NCBI GenBank assembly: GCA_037349105.1
Contig: JAYJMM010000039.1
Span: 5,858,501 to 5,922,500 of the forward strand
Origin: Limnomonas spitsbergensis
Lineage: Eukaryota; Chlorophyta; Chlorophyceae; Chlamydomonadales
DNA: 64,000 nucleotides
Direction of reading: 5' to 3'
The notes beneath the pieces are model-generated. The model searched no databases. It had not been told where the DNA came from and saw only the letters and a program-made list of their open reading frames with translations. Position 1 is the first letter of the stretch, and every line of letters starts with the position of its first letter. A program made the translations under genes and the position numbers. Shown one piece after another: positions 48,240-59,007 of the stretch.

Positions 48240-49085
48240 GAGAATGATGCATGCACTCCATGCAGTAGCTCCCCGCATGCATGCCGATACACCGCCCGCA
48301 TGCAGTTGCTCCCCGCCGGCAAGCCGGCTCCCCACTCGAATGACAATACCCTGCCTGCATGCAGAGTATCCCACTGGCACGACAGCACTCATGCATGTAA
48401 AAGCGTACAACCGGCAGGACAGCGCCCTACCAGCATGCAAAGCACCCAGCCGGCATAACTTGCGCCCGGCCATACGGATAGCAACCTGCGTGCATGCAGT
48501 TGCGCCCCACGGGCACGACAACACCCTGCCTGCATATGGCCCTGCCAGCACGACAGCACCATGCTTGCATGCATGCACCCCACTGGCATGACAGCAACGG
48601 CATCCATACAAAGGTCCCCGACATCATCACAACACCCTGCTTACTTGCATAACACCCTGCATGCATGCATATGGCTCCAACAGCACGACAGCACCCTGCT
48701 TGCATGCATAGTACCCCCACCGGTATGACAGCACTCCGCCTGCGTACAAGGTGCCCCGACACGATGACAACACCCTGCTTACTTGCACAGCATCATGCAT
48801 GCATGCATCTAGCCCTGCCGGCACGACAACACCATGTGGGCCTGCAGAAGCGCTACACCGGCACGACCCCACTTACATGCACTGCATGCATGCTGATGCA
48901 CCTAGGTCCCAACTACCTCTGGCAGAAAGACGTACGGTACACTATATGCATGCTGCCTAACTACCGACCTCACTGGCATGCACTTCTTGTGGGCAGCACC
49001 ACATACACACCCACTGGCATGAACTACATGCACCCTTTAGCACCCTCACCCCCACTGACATGCTCTGCCTTCACATATTTCTGTG
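48240..49085. repeat. degenerate CATGCATGC/CACGACAGCACC repeat region
   Basis: Irregular units of about 50-65 bp share GCATGCATGCA, GGCACGACA(G/A)CACC and CCCTGC(C/T)TGCATGC words. Frames are open on both strands with Cys/His/Thr-rich nonsense peptides. I see no gene. Confidence 0.65.
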
Positions 49086-50200
49086 CAGCACATTGCAGTA
49101 CTGCCGCACCCACTGGCACGTACTGTTTGTGCGCAGCAGCACCACTGCACCCACTGGCATGCACTGCCAGTGTGCTACAGTACTGCAGCACCCACTGGCA
49201 TGTACTGCCTGCGCGCTGCAGTACCGCCGCACCCACTGGTCTTTACTGCATGTGCGCAACAGCACCACTGCACCCACTGGCATGTACTGCATGTGCGCAG
49301 CAGCACCACTGCACCCACTTGCTTGAACTCCCTGTGCGCAGCAGCACCACTGCATCCACTGGGATGTCCTGCTTGTGCGCAACAACACCACTGCATCCAC
49401 TGGCATGTACTGCATGTGTGCAGCAGCATCACTGCACCCACTGACATGCACTGCCTGTGCGCAGCAGGTCCATTGCACCCACTGGCATGCACTGTCTCTG
49501 TGCAGCAGCACCATTGCACCGATTGGCATGTACTGCCGGTCAGCAGCTCCACTGTACCCACTGGCATGTACTGCCTGTGTGCAGCAGCAACACTGCGGCC
49601 ACTGGTATGTACTGCCTGTGCGCAGCAGCTCCACTGCACCCACTTACATGCACTGCCTGTGCGCAGCAGCACCACTGCATCCACTGGCATGTCCTGCTTG
49701 TGCGCAGCAACACCACTGCACCCACTAGCATGCACTGTCTCTGCGCAACAGCACCACTGCACCCACTGGCATGTACTGCCGGTGCGCAGCAACTCCACTG
49801 TACCCACTGGCATGCACTGCCAGTGTGCAGCAGCAGCACTGCACCCACTGGCATGTACTGCATGTGCGCAGCAGCTCCACTGCACCCACTTACATGCACT
49901 GCCTGTGCGCAGCAGCACCACTGCACTCACTGGCATGTACTGCATGTGCGCAGCAGCACCACTGCACTCACTGGCATGTACTGCATGTGTGCAACAACAC
50001 CACTGCATCCACTGGCATGTACTGCTTGTGCGCAGCAACACCACTGCACCCATTGGCATGTATTGTCTGTGTGCAGCAGCACCACTGCACCCAATGACAT
50101 GCACTGCATGTGCGCAGCAGCACCATTGCACCCTCTGGCATGCACTGCCTGTGCGCAGCAGCACCACTCCACCCTATCCACCCACTGACATGCACCACAT
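49086..50200. repeat. 41-bp minisatellite, about 27 copies, open on both strands
   Basis: The unit is CCACTGGCATGTACTGC followed by (A/C)TGTGCGCAGCAGCACCACTGCACC. As 41 mod 3 is 2 and stops are rare, the plus strand is open for over 400 codons (49083-50324) and the minus strand for over 300, always with the same 41-residue period. Unit-to-unit differences are random with respect to codon position, so this is not treated as coding. Confidence 0.93.
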
Positions 50201-50590
50201 ACATGGTGATGCATTGCCGCACCCAATGGCATGCACTGCCAGCTTGCTGCAGTACCGCCGTTCCCACTGGCATGCACTTTATGCCAGCACTTCCGCAACG
50301 CCGCACCCACCACCATGCACCTAATGCCAGCACTGTTGCAGCACCGCACACACTAGCATGCACTTTATGCCTGGTATGCTATTTATGCCAGCATTGCCGC
50401 AGTGTCTCACCCACTTGTATGCAGTTCATGCTAGCACTGCTGCAGCGCTGCACCCACTAGTATGCAGTTTATGCCAACACTTCTGCAGCACCGCACCCAC
50501 CAGCATGCACCGCCTGTATACTGAAGCATTACCGCACTCATTGGCATAATGGCATGCACTGCCCCTTCGCTGCACTACCATGAATGACAT
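50201..50590. repeat. diverged continuation of the CCACTGGCATGCA array
   Basis: Units lengthen and diverge (CCCACC(A/C)(C/G)CATGCAC, ATGCCAGCA(C/T)T). Nothing else was seen. Confidence 0.6.
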
Positions 50591-52120
50591 GTGCAATGGA
50601 AGCCAATGAGTCACAATACCAGTTTATATGCCTAGTGTTCTGAGTTCCGTTAATGGATACCGTTAGTGGTTTATGGATGTCTTGGACAGGAGCTTCAACC
50701 CAACAGCCATTGATGACACAACAGTGCATGCACTGAATATTGAAAGCCAATCAGTCCCGCAGCCACTTTATCTGCCTTGTCTTATGAGTCACGTGTATGG
50801 GCACTGGTAATGGTCCATGGATGCTTAGGATGGGAGCTTTAGCCCAACAGCCATTGATAACGCAACAACGATGAAGATGCGCACAGGAAGCAAGCTCTCA
50901 CGGTATAATGCAGTATACGTGCCAAAACCGTAGGGACCGCTAATGCGCCCCCGTAGACTCCGCAGCTTCCCTGCGGAACCCCCCTTATAGGGTTAGACGC
51001 CCAGCTTCCCACTTTCGGGAAGATCTGAGGCCAAGATATCCCGTACCTTTGTAATAAGGGCTTGCCAGGACATTGTACCCCGGCTTGCCCATTGTCACTT
51101 ACTTCGTTCCTTTTAAGTGGACAGACCTCTAATTGTAAACAACACCGGCCACTATCAAGGATATGCCCCGTGAAGAGCATTAAGTCAGTACCACAACAAC
51201 AGTCAAGCCTAGTTCAGCTACTCAGCCGACATAGCAAGCACAAGACTCCCTAGCAAGAAGCCCGACTCGACCTAGGACGACGTCCGCAGTCTACGTCTAC
51301 GGCATCCCCCGCATTACACGGTAAGTGACCCAGTTCAGCTTGCCTGGTTCGCTACCAGGAAAGCCTGAAGTCTAGCTCTACAAGAGTTCAGCTACGTGTC
51401 TGTCAACTAGAAGTTCCCGCCACAGCTTAACGCGCATCCGCGGCCAGCGTGTAGTCGCTGAGTCCGCCCGTAGGCGTCCGCCACTTTGTGAGGAAGAAGT
51501 CTGCCACGGACCCGAAGCAAACATCACGAGTAAAGTAGGGGCGGTACCCACAGCTAGGGGCGCCCGGGTATACCAGCCTTCCCTCTTATACGGTACGCTG
51601 TACCTAGTTAACCCTTTACAGCCCTTGTACCTCCGCAGTGTAGTACAAGGTGCACGTGTGTACAGGTGTTGAACCAGAGTTGTGAGTAGTTTGAGCCGCT
51701 CTAAGGCAGTACGGACAGCTTCCACCATTTTGGCACGGTTACCGCTTTATGGTGCGACAAAGCCAGTCCCGTATCTACTTAATCTGCCTTGTGCTATGAC
51801 TTACGTGAATGGATACTTGCAGTGGTTTATGGATGCTTAGGATAGGGGCTTCAGCCCATCAGCCATTGATAACACAGCGGTGATGGCGATGCGCATTGGA
51901 GGCCAATCAGTGATGCAACCACTTCATCTACCTTATGTTATGAGAGCCAGGCATGGATACCACTACTTGTCTAGTGATGCACATGTTAGGGTTTTTTGCC
52001 AAGCTGACATTCATAACACAAGAGTGATGGCACGGCATACTGGAAGCCAATTAGCCCCGCAACAACTTAATCTTGCTTGTGTTATGCACTTCGGGAACTG
52101 TGTATACCAGTAGTGGTCAT
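50591..52120. repeat. about 145-bp tandem repeat split by an insertion
   Basis: Units at about 50600-50740 and 50741-50885, and again at about 51762-51900 and 51901-52050, share TTGATGACACAACAG/TTGATAACGCAAC, GAAAGCCAATCAG, TATCTGCCTTGT and GGTTTATGGATG. Between them, 50892-51759 is unrelated DNA (see separate entry). Confidence 0.75.
50892..51759. mobile_element. 868-bp unclassified insertion in a tandem repeat
   Basis: The repeat unit GATGCGCAC(A/T)GGAAGC is cut at 50891 and resumes at 51760 with AAGCCAGTCCCGTATCTACTT, so AAGC may be a 4-bp target duplication. The insert is not repetitive and has neither clear TIRs nor LTRs. Near the left end CACGGTATAATGC faces a similar inverted word GCATTACACGGT at 51312. 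A minus frame of about 116 codons (51728-51378) has no recognised motif. Confidence 0.5.
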
Positions 52121-52915
52121 TGGGAGCAAAACAGCCCCAAAACTCCTGCTCAGAAGTCTAGCAAACTGGAACTGCAATTTTAAAATATGCACTGGTTTTC
52201 TGGAAGAATTCGGACATCTGTCATTGGCCTCAGCCACCGCGGCGCCCTCAAAGCAGGGCCGAGAGGGCTATTGATAGCGAAAGAGCCCCAAAACACCTCC
52301 GCAGAATTAAGCCAAACTGGAACAGCAGTCCTAAAATATTTCAACAAAGGCAGAGCATTGCTATTCTGGAGGAATTTGGACACCTGCAAGTTGGCCTGAG
52401 CCACCGCGGCGCCCTCAAAGCGAGGCCGAGAGGGCCATTGAGAGCGAACAAATCCCAAAACGCATTCTCAAAAATCAACCAACTGGATCAGCAGTCCTAA
52501 AATATGTCAACCCAAGCATATCATTAGTGTTCTGGAGGAATTTTGACACCAGCAAGTAGGCCTCAGCTACCGTGGCAGTGTGGCACCCTTAAAGCGGGGG
52601 CCGAGAGGGCCATTGAGAGCAAAACGGCATCCCCCAAAACACCTCCTCAGTATTTAACCAAACTGGAACATCAGTCCTAATATCTGTCATCTATGTCTGC
52701 CACAGTGGTTTTCCTTAGAAGTTAGGACACCAGCAAGGAGCCGCAGCTACCATGGCAGCCTTTGAGGGAGGGCCGAGAGGGCCATTGAGAGACAAATGGT
52801 CCCTTCGTACATCCTCAGAATTGAACAAAACTGGACAGGCAATATTGAAATATGTCAACGAAGTCACAGGTGTTTGAAGGAATAAAGACACCTGAGAGTT
52901 GGTCTCAGCTACACA
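52121..52915. repeat. about 170-bp tandem repeat, 4.5 copies
   Basis: Each unit contains GGCCGAGAGGGC(C/T)ATTGA (near 52258, 52424, 52600 and 52771), CCCAAAAC(A/G)C, AAACTGGAACAGCAGTCCTA and GGA(G/A)GAATT(T/C)GGACA. The units are diverged, and I see no coding frame. Confidence 0.85.
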
Positions 52916-53600
52916 TGCAGCCACCGGCAAGGCGTTGCACATACGGGAGGGCACAATGCATGAGGACGGGGTGCTGCAATGACTGTCAGGGCAGGCACAA
53001 TGCGGTAGGGTGGGGAGCTGCGACCAATGTCAGGGCGAAACACATACGTGCGGGCGTTGCGCATGAGGGCTGGGAGCTGCCACCCACAGCAGGGAGCTGT
53101 AGGGCGCTGCAATTAATGACACGGCGCTCGACATACGGGAAGCATTGATGAGCACCAGGGCAGTGCGCAGCAACGACAAGCACGGTGCACAAACGGGCAA
53201 GCGCCACACATACAAGCGGGTTGCAGAGGATGCGGGTGGGCACTACGATAATCACCGGCAGGGACTCAGGTAGCTGTGCATGGGAGCGGATTACAGAGCA
53301 TGCGGGTGGGACACTGCAACCACCAGCATGGCGTTGCACACAGGGCAGGCGCTTGGCATGCAAGTTGGGCACTACAGCCAATACTAGGGCGTTTGCGCGT
53401 TGCGCCCTCGGGCGCCCGCCGGGCGGGCGCTGTGCATTAGGGTAAGGCGTTGTGCATGCAGGTGGCGCTCTGCAGCCTGGTGAGGTGCTCCACATACTGG
53501 CAAGGCATGTTGCTGTGACGGTTGGTGTGTTGTGCTAGTTGTGCATGCGGCCTTGCACCCACCGGCAGAGTAGAGCAAGACAGCAACAACCAGCAAGGCG
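52916..53600. repeat. degenerate GGCGTTGCACATACGGG repeat
   Basis: Loosely 55- to 65-bp units share GCGTTG(C/T)(G/A)CAT and GGGAGCTGC(A/G)ACC, with strong divergence. Open frames on both strands carry nonsense peptides. Confidence 0.6.
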
Positions 53601-54450
53601 TTGTGTACGCGGCAAGATGTCAGTCAACATTGAATCGTACGAATGTTGCACTAACTCGGTCTCAGTTGCAGCGTAAATCGAAGTGATAGTAGTTCCCTCT
53701 CTGATTCCCTCAAGGAATCTTCGCTCAGGTACGGAATCAGGTACGAATCGCCTAATATTTGCGGAATAGTTTGAGGTGCTTATATTGAATATATATGAAA
53801 GGCTGGTATTTATAAGGCATCGATCCTGAAGTAAGCTGCGCGAAGCGCAGCAATTCTTGGGCTGACTGTCCTAATAATACAATACAGGTGAGTGGGTCAG
53901 AGCGTTAGATGTTAGATGTTAGACGTTAGATTCCAGATTTTTTATAAGTCCAGCTCCAGTTACCCTAAGCGTATGTATGACGTTGGAGTCAGGAAAGGCA
54001 CTTAGAACCGCGTTAGAATCTAACGCTGTCCCTTACGACACTCACCATTCTTTCTTAGACACACTTCGGAAGTGCGAGATGAAGGCGAGATAAGGGTTCG
54101 GAAGTGCCAAGGCCACGTTCGAAAGTGCCTGCCTGTTAGTCAAAGTGTGTTTAAAACCCTGTTTCGAACCCTTCGACTTTTTCTTTCTATCTTTCTTTCC
54201 TCGCTCCACGACCGTGCCGGCGATGTACCTGTAAACTCTACAATTAATTACCTTCATGGTCTAGCGACTGTCTAGCGACCCGGGCGAAGAAGCTGGTACA
54301 GAAAATGCTCGCAGACAAACACAGCCCATGAACACTGTCAATTCCAGCCAATCAGGCCATGTCGAAAGCCGTGCGTGCTGTGAACGGAGTTTCCGACAAG
54401 CTTGTTGGCATCAGCGACAGAAAAGAAGAGGGAGCACATCGCTAGGCGAT
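53601..54450. other. non-genic DNA with dispersed-repeat fragments
   Basis: GTTAGATGTTAGATGTTAGA occurs at 53907. 53953-53982 is the complement of the TACGCTTAGGGTA repeat near 45130. 54058-54125 (ACACACTTCGGAAGTGC, GGGTTCGGAAGTGC, TTCGAAAG) is related in inverse orientation to 58110-58180. These are pieces of one repeat family seen three times in the window. No gene was seen. Confidence 0.5.
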
Positions 54451-54484
54451 AGGCGCTTGTGCTCATGAGCGTAAATGATGTGGC

Positions 54485-54830
54485 CGGCAACTTGAGTGGA
54501 CTCGGGCGGCAGCTGGCTACAGGCCCCTTTGGTGGATTCGGGCAGCAGCTGGCTCCAGACCCTTTGGGTGGACTGATGCATCAGCTGGCTCCAGCAGCCC
54601 CCGTGGGTGGACCCATGCAGCAGCTGGCTCCATGCCCCTTGGGTGGACAAGGACAGCATTTGGATCCATGCTCTTTGTTTAGCTCCGTGCAGCAGCTGGC
54701 TGGCTCCAAGCACCTTGGGTAGACTCAGGCTGCAGTGGACCCCAGGCCCCTTGTGTACACCCATGCAGAAGCTGGGTACATGCCCATTTGGTGGACCCAT
54801 GTAGTAGCTGGTGTGTCAGAACCCACAACA
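54485..54830. repeat. about 45-bp tandem repeat GGCAGCAGCTGGCTCCAG
   Basis: Seven units contain CAGCAGCTGGCTCCA and CCC(C/T)TTGGGTGGAC. One plus frame (54459-54722) is open and reads a 15- to 16-residue repeat of the type QQLAPxPLGG, but nothing around it supports a gene. Confidence 0.8.
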
Positions 54831-55190
54831 ACTGGTTGCCTTTAAGACATTTATTGCCTAGATGTTTGTTGAAAGAACAAGGATGCTGGTCACTCCTCCA
54901 GTGAATGGTGGGGTCAGCTTATTTGCAGCAGATGGGGGCGTGAAGAGCAGGCTATTGGCAGAGGTGTGCCTCTCGTTCCTCCCACAGTGGCTGCAAAGGA
55001 GTCAGAGGTGGACACCTCAGAGAACCAACATCCATTGATGCGCAAGCAGCCAGCACGACACGAAGAGGAAATTCCCAGCCTCTTTCTAAGTTGAGCAAAA
55101 ATGCGATTTAGTATTGGTAGTTGGACAACTGACATTCACAGGAACTGGCATATTTCAAATGAGTTATGTCGATGGAATATCAGAGCTGAT
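54831..55190. other. no recognised feature
   Basis: Unique-looking DNA. I see no gene, RNA or repeat that I can support. Confidence 0.4.
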
Positions 55191-55960
55191 AATGGGATAT
55201 GTTGTTGTTGGGGGACCCCACCAAACACTAGGGCCGGTCGACAGGTTGGGAACTTCGTCTGTGAGATTTGTTTTTTGTTTGTTTCCTTATGGATTCCATG
55301 CCCACATGTTTTCTCGACTATCCTGCAAGTTTGGACGCATTCTATGATCATTTTTAAGCATGTGCCCTGGCCATGCCTCTCATGGGGGCCCCATACGGCC
55401 GACAGGCTGAAAACTTGGTATGTGAGACTCTTCTAGCTTGTTACAGAATGGATTCCACGTTCAAATGTTCCTCCTCGACTATCCTGCAAGTTTGTAAGCA
55501 TTTATGGTACTGTTTTTTCCATCAGGACCTCTGGCTATGCCTCTTGGGGGGTCCCAAGGCGGGCCGATAGGCAGAAAACTTGGTATGTGAGATTTTTTCT
55601 AGTTTGTTTCAGAATGGATTCCATGTCCAAATGTTCCTTCTTGACTTTCTTTCAAGTTTGTAAGCATTTATGGTGCTGTTTTTTTCATTAGGACCTCTGG
55701 CTATGCCTCTTGGGGAGGGGCAAATGGGGGGGCCCAGGGCGGGCCGATAAGCTGAAAACTTGGTATGTTTTTTTTTCTCTAGTTTGTTGCAGAATGAATT
55801 CCATGTCCAAATGCTCCTTCTTCCCCATCCTACAATTTTGAAAGCATTGCATTATACTGTTTTCCCATCAGATGCTCTGGCTATACTCTCAGGGCGGCTG
55901 ACAGGCTGAAAACCTGGGTTGTGAGGTTTCTCTTTCGAGTTTGTTCCCGAATTGACTCCA
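55191..55960. repeat. about 165-bp tandem repeat, 4-5 copies
   Basis: Units share GAAAACTTGGTATGTGAGA (55409, 55575, 55754, and a variant at 55908), ATGGATTCCA(C/T)GT, CAAATGTTCCT, ATCCTGCAAGTTTG, and CTCTGGCTATGCCTCTTGGGG followed by GGGCCGA(T/C)AGGC. Unlike the others, this array is A/T-rich. Confidence 0.85.
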
Positions 55961-56640
55961 TGTTAATGACGTTCCACCCCTGGGCCCTGCTTAAGTTAAG
56001 CTCGGCCACGTCGGCAAGAATTAAGTCAGATAGTATACAAGTCAAGGTAGAAGGCACAAGAGGAAAGGAATGCAAGTTCACCTTCCAAAGAACAAGAACA
56101 ACAACAAAAAGATAAGGCAAACCGCATACCCTGCCCATGGAGACTAGCCTTCAATAACCTCAACTAAAAGTTTCACAAAAGCCAGGGCCTCCCACTCCTG
56201 TCTGCGGGTAGTCCTAGCTCCTGTCCTCAGTAAATGGACTCCATGTGCACACGTTCAAGCTAAAAATGTTGTGTACTGCACTACATCTTAAGAGTGCGGA
56301 CATCTGACTGTTTCGGCAAGGCAATCCAACTGCATGATGCTATTCAAAGATTAAGGATCTCACATCGTCTTGTCTCAACCTGGATATTGACCCAGGTGAG
56401 CGCTGTGCATGTATTCAACTGCTGGCATGTGCCATGCACTGCGCCGCAGCTAGGATTGCACCCACTTCAGCCATGACACAGATTCAACAAGGCAATCCAG
56501 CTGGAGCATGATGTTCGGAGATTAAAGACCCCCCTATGCTATCCCTGCCATCCATGTCATCCTACTATGTGAGGGGCAGGAAGATGGATCCTGGCGATCT
56601 AGGCGGGGGGAGAGAGAAGATGGTGTGGTGAGTTCGCCCC
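55961..56640. other. no recognised feature
   Basis: Unique-looking DNA with a weak direct repeat (GGCAATCCA(A/G)CTG at 56322 and 56493, each near AGATTAA). I see no gene. Confidence 0.4.
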
Positions 56641-56659
56641 CTCAAACTCTGGGTATGAA

Positions 56660-56815
56660 TGACTACCAGCTGCCCCGCTACCAGCTGTACCTATACCAGC
56701 TGTACCACTACCAGCTGTCTTGCTACCACCTGTACCACTACCAGCTGTCTCGCTACCAGCTGTCTTGCAACCAGTTGTCTCACAACCAGCTGTCCCGCTA
56801 CCAGCCGAATAGTGC
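56660..56815. repeat. 15-bp minisatellite TACCAGCTGTACCAC, about 10 copies
   Basis: The unit (A/T)(T/C)ACCAGCTGT(C/A)(C/T)(C/T)... is in multiples of 15 bp. One plus frame would encode YQLxxYQLxx repeats, continuing from a short frame at 56625. It is recorded as a repeat because nothing else supports translation. Confidence 0.9.
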
Positions 56816-56879
56816 TGCTCTTAATAGCATGTATGGCCATGCGCTGCTCGTATGTGAAGTTTTGCGATGTTTTTATGGA

Positions 56880-57660
56880 CTTGGTGATGCGCATAAGGGC
56901 AGTGTGCAGCGCAAGTGGTTGGGCTCTACTCATGTGGGCGTGGTGATACACATGAGGTCAGGGCGCAGCACAAATGGGTGGGCGCTGCCCATATGGCTGG
57001 TGTGACGCGCATGAGTGCAGGGTGCATCACATATTAGCGGGCGTTGCTCAAATGGCTGGTGTGATGCGCATGAGGGTTGGGGGCAACACAAATGGGCGGC
57101 CCCTACTCTTACATGCGGGCTCTTACGCACGAGCATAGTGTGCATCACACATAGGCGGGTCCTGCTCATATGGCTGGAGTGATGCGCATGAGGGTTGGGG
57201 GCAGCGCAAATGGGCGGGCCCTACTCTTACAGGCGGGCTCTTACCCATGAGGATCGTGTGCAACACACATGGGCGGGCGTTGCTCAAATGGCTGGAGTGA
57301 TGCGCATGAGGGTTGGGGGCAGCGCAAATGGGCGGGCGCTACTCTTATGGGCGGGCTCTTACCCATGACCGGATAGTGTGCAGCGCACATGGGCCGGCGC
57401 TGCTCATATGGCAACAGTGATGCACATGAGGGTTGGGGGCAGCGCAAATGGGGGTGCTGATGCGCATGAGGGTAGGGTGTAGAGAAGATGGGTGGGCACT
57501 ACACAAATACTATAGATGAGGCGATGCGCATGAGGGTTGGGGGCAGCACATAAGGGCGGGAGATGCGTATGAGAATAGGGTGCAGCTCGTATGGGCAGGC
57601 GCTGCTCATATGGACTGGGTCATGCGCATGAGGGTAGGGTGCAGCGCATTCTGCACATGG
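56880..57660. repeat. about 58- to 62-bp tandem repeat, 13 copies
   Basis: Units contain GATGCGCATGAGGGTTGGGGGCAGCGCAAATGGGCGGGCGCTAC and CTCATATGGCTGG. Variants occur at nearly every position. Stop-containing frames dominate. Confidence 0.9.
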
Positions 57661-58100
57661 GTAGGACACCGAACGTGCAAAACTGACAGGGCCAACTATG
57701 TCTCCAGCTCCAGTTTGAAGGGCAATTGCAACTCTGCAGAAAGGCATGATCCCAACCCAAGGCCTAAGGGCATTAGTCCCCTGCCTCAACTGCCAGGCCA
57801 AGGGCCCGGGTGTAAGTATCTGACCCCGCTTCGCGTGACTCTGAAGTGTCATCACAATTCTCGTGGCCCTACGGTATAAACCGGCCTGTATAAGGCTCTT
57901 CCAGTGCAGTCGCGATCGTCTGAGCATATGTGAGTAGCGCCATTCTTCCTTTTTCCCACCATATTCACCAAAATCAGCCCACAAAACGACACGAGATGAG
58001 CACAAGTGAGCATATTAAAACATATTGGCGTACCCAGATGCCTAGGATTGAGGCAGGAGAATAAACTCTGTGGGCACGCCTAGCACGCCCTGATAATTCC
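57661..58100. other. no recognised feature
   Basis: Unique-looking DNA; short frames on both strands only. Confidence 0.4.
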
Positions 58101-58300
58101 TGGGCGGCTTTCGAAAGTGGCCCTTGCACTGGGTTCCGAACCCACATTTGCACCCGACTCAGCACTTCCGAAGTGTGTCCATAAGTCGGTTTCCTGTATG
58201 GACGTTGGGCGATCTCTAGTGTGGTTGAAAGAAATCTGGTATACGAACGGTATTAGAGTTTGAGTGACAGACTTATCTGCGTTATTAGTCACACTCTCCT
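58101..58300 (-). repeat. uninterrupted copy of the dispersed repeat
   Basis: On the minus strand it reads AAGTCTGTCACTCAAACTCT, AATACCGTTCGTATACCAGA, TTTCTTTCAACCACACTAGA and GATCGCCCAACGTC. These words are found in the same order but split by 2.7 kb at 42.3/45.1 kb. Further words (ACACACTTCGGAAGTGC, TTCGAAAG) match 54058-54125. Confidence 0.75.
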
Positions 58301-58352
58301 TGCTGAGCACGAAGAGGGTCTTTCAAGTCCCTCCGGAGAGTGAGGGTCGACT

Positions 58353-58427
58353 GGCGTTGCCGAACGGCAGATTCGGACCCCCGACTATGTGATGTGGATG
58401 CCACTAGACCGCTTGAAAGAAAACGCC
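58353..58427 (-). tRNA. tRNA-like sequence, probably a SINE head or tRNA pseudogene
   Basis: On the minus strand 75 nt start GGCGTT and end AACGCC (6 pairs). They contain GCGGTCTAGTGGC, close to the A box of tRNA-Glu/Asp-type genes, and GGGTCCGAATC, close to a B box, at normal spacing. The stems of a proper cloverleaf are poor, and the acceptor position does not fit the A box offset. A decayed or SINE-type tRNA relative is more likely than a working tRNA. Confidence 0.35.
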
Positions 58428-58512
58428 TGAGCGTGGCTTGAGGAATACGGGATTTTAAATGCCGTTCACATTACAACCTTGGAACCCATCCAAATTAACA
58501 GCCCACATCTAT

Positions 58513-58582
58513 TACGGTGCTTTCTAATGTAATACGGTACATTTGAGGATTACCGTTTTACATTCGAAAGCGCCGTATTAGA
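58513..58582. repeat. imperfect palindrome, 27-bp arms
   Basis: TACGGTGCTTTCTAATGTAA and on to ACGGTA pairs with TACCGTTTTACATTCGAAAG and on to CGCCGTA, with three mismatches and an 11-bp spacer. It could form a long hairpin. It may be a foldback MITE. Confidence 0.7.
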
Positions 58583-59007
58583 CTTATCTGACATTACACC
58601 CCCCTCCGTAGGTTTTTGAGGTAACCAGACGTCACCCTGGCAGGCCCTTAACAGCTGATATACCGTGCATGAAGTGTCGGAGCCAGAGAGGTCTCTGGTC
58701 GTAGCGTATCCCAAGGAATACGACACACGCGATACATACGTACATGATGCACCGGATGATGCACCGGCGGAGTGGCGCACCGCCTGCACTCTGCCGTGCC
58801 GGCCACCGTATAATTGATTAATTGTGTCGACTACCCTGCGAGCTTACCGTGCGTTTTAAGTCGAGATATATCGATATGCCCAGGTGGAAAAGGGCCTCGT
58901 ACTTTCGTAAGGCAGTAGACAACCGTGCGTGCTGCATTTCGCTTTACCCGAAATAACTTGGCGTGGACGCCTGTGCGTGCACACTCACTGGATTCCAGTG
59001 GCTGGAA
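58583..59007. other. no recognised feature
   Basis: Unique-looking DNA downstream (on the minus strand) of the long decayed ORF. No LTR or poly(A) tail was recognised. Confidence 0.35.

Noticed and set aside
47720..48241. A second functional SGNH hydrolase
   Set aside because: The copy lacks GDSI, block III and block V; only the signal-peptide exon was copied.
51378..51728. 116-codon minus-strand ORF in the 868-bp insertion
   Set aside because: No motif, no splice signals and no second evidence of coding.
1..57660. CRISPR arrays
   Set aside because: The regular repeats have no unique spacers between conserved repeats, the units are contiguous, and no cas-like genes exist. The context is eukaryotic.
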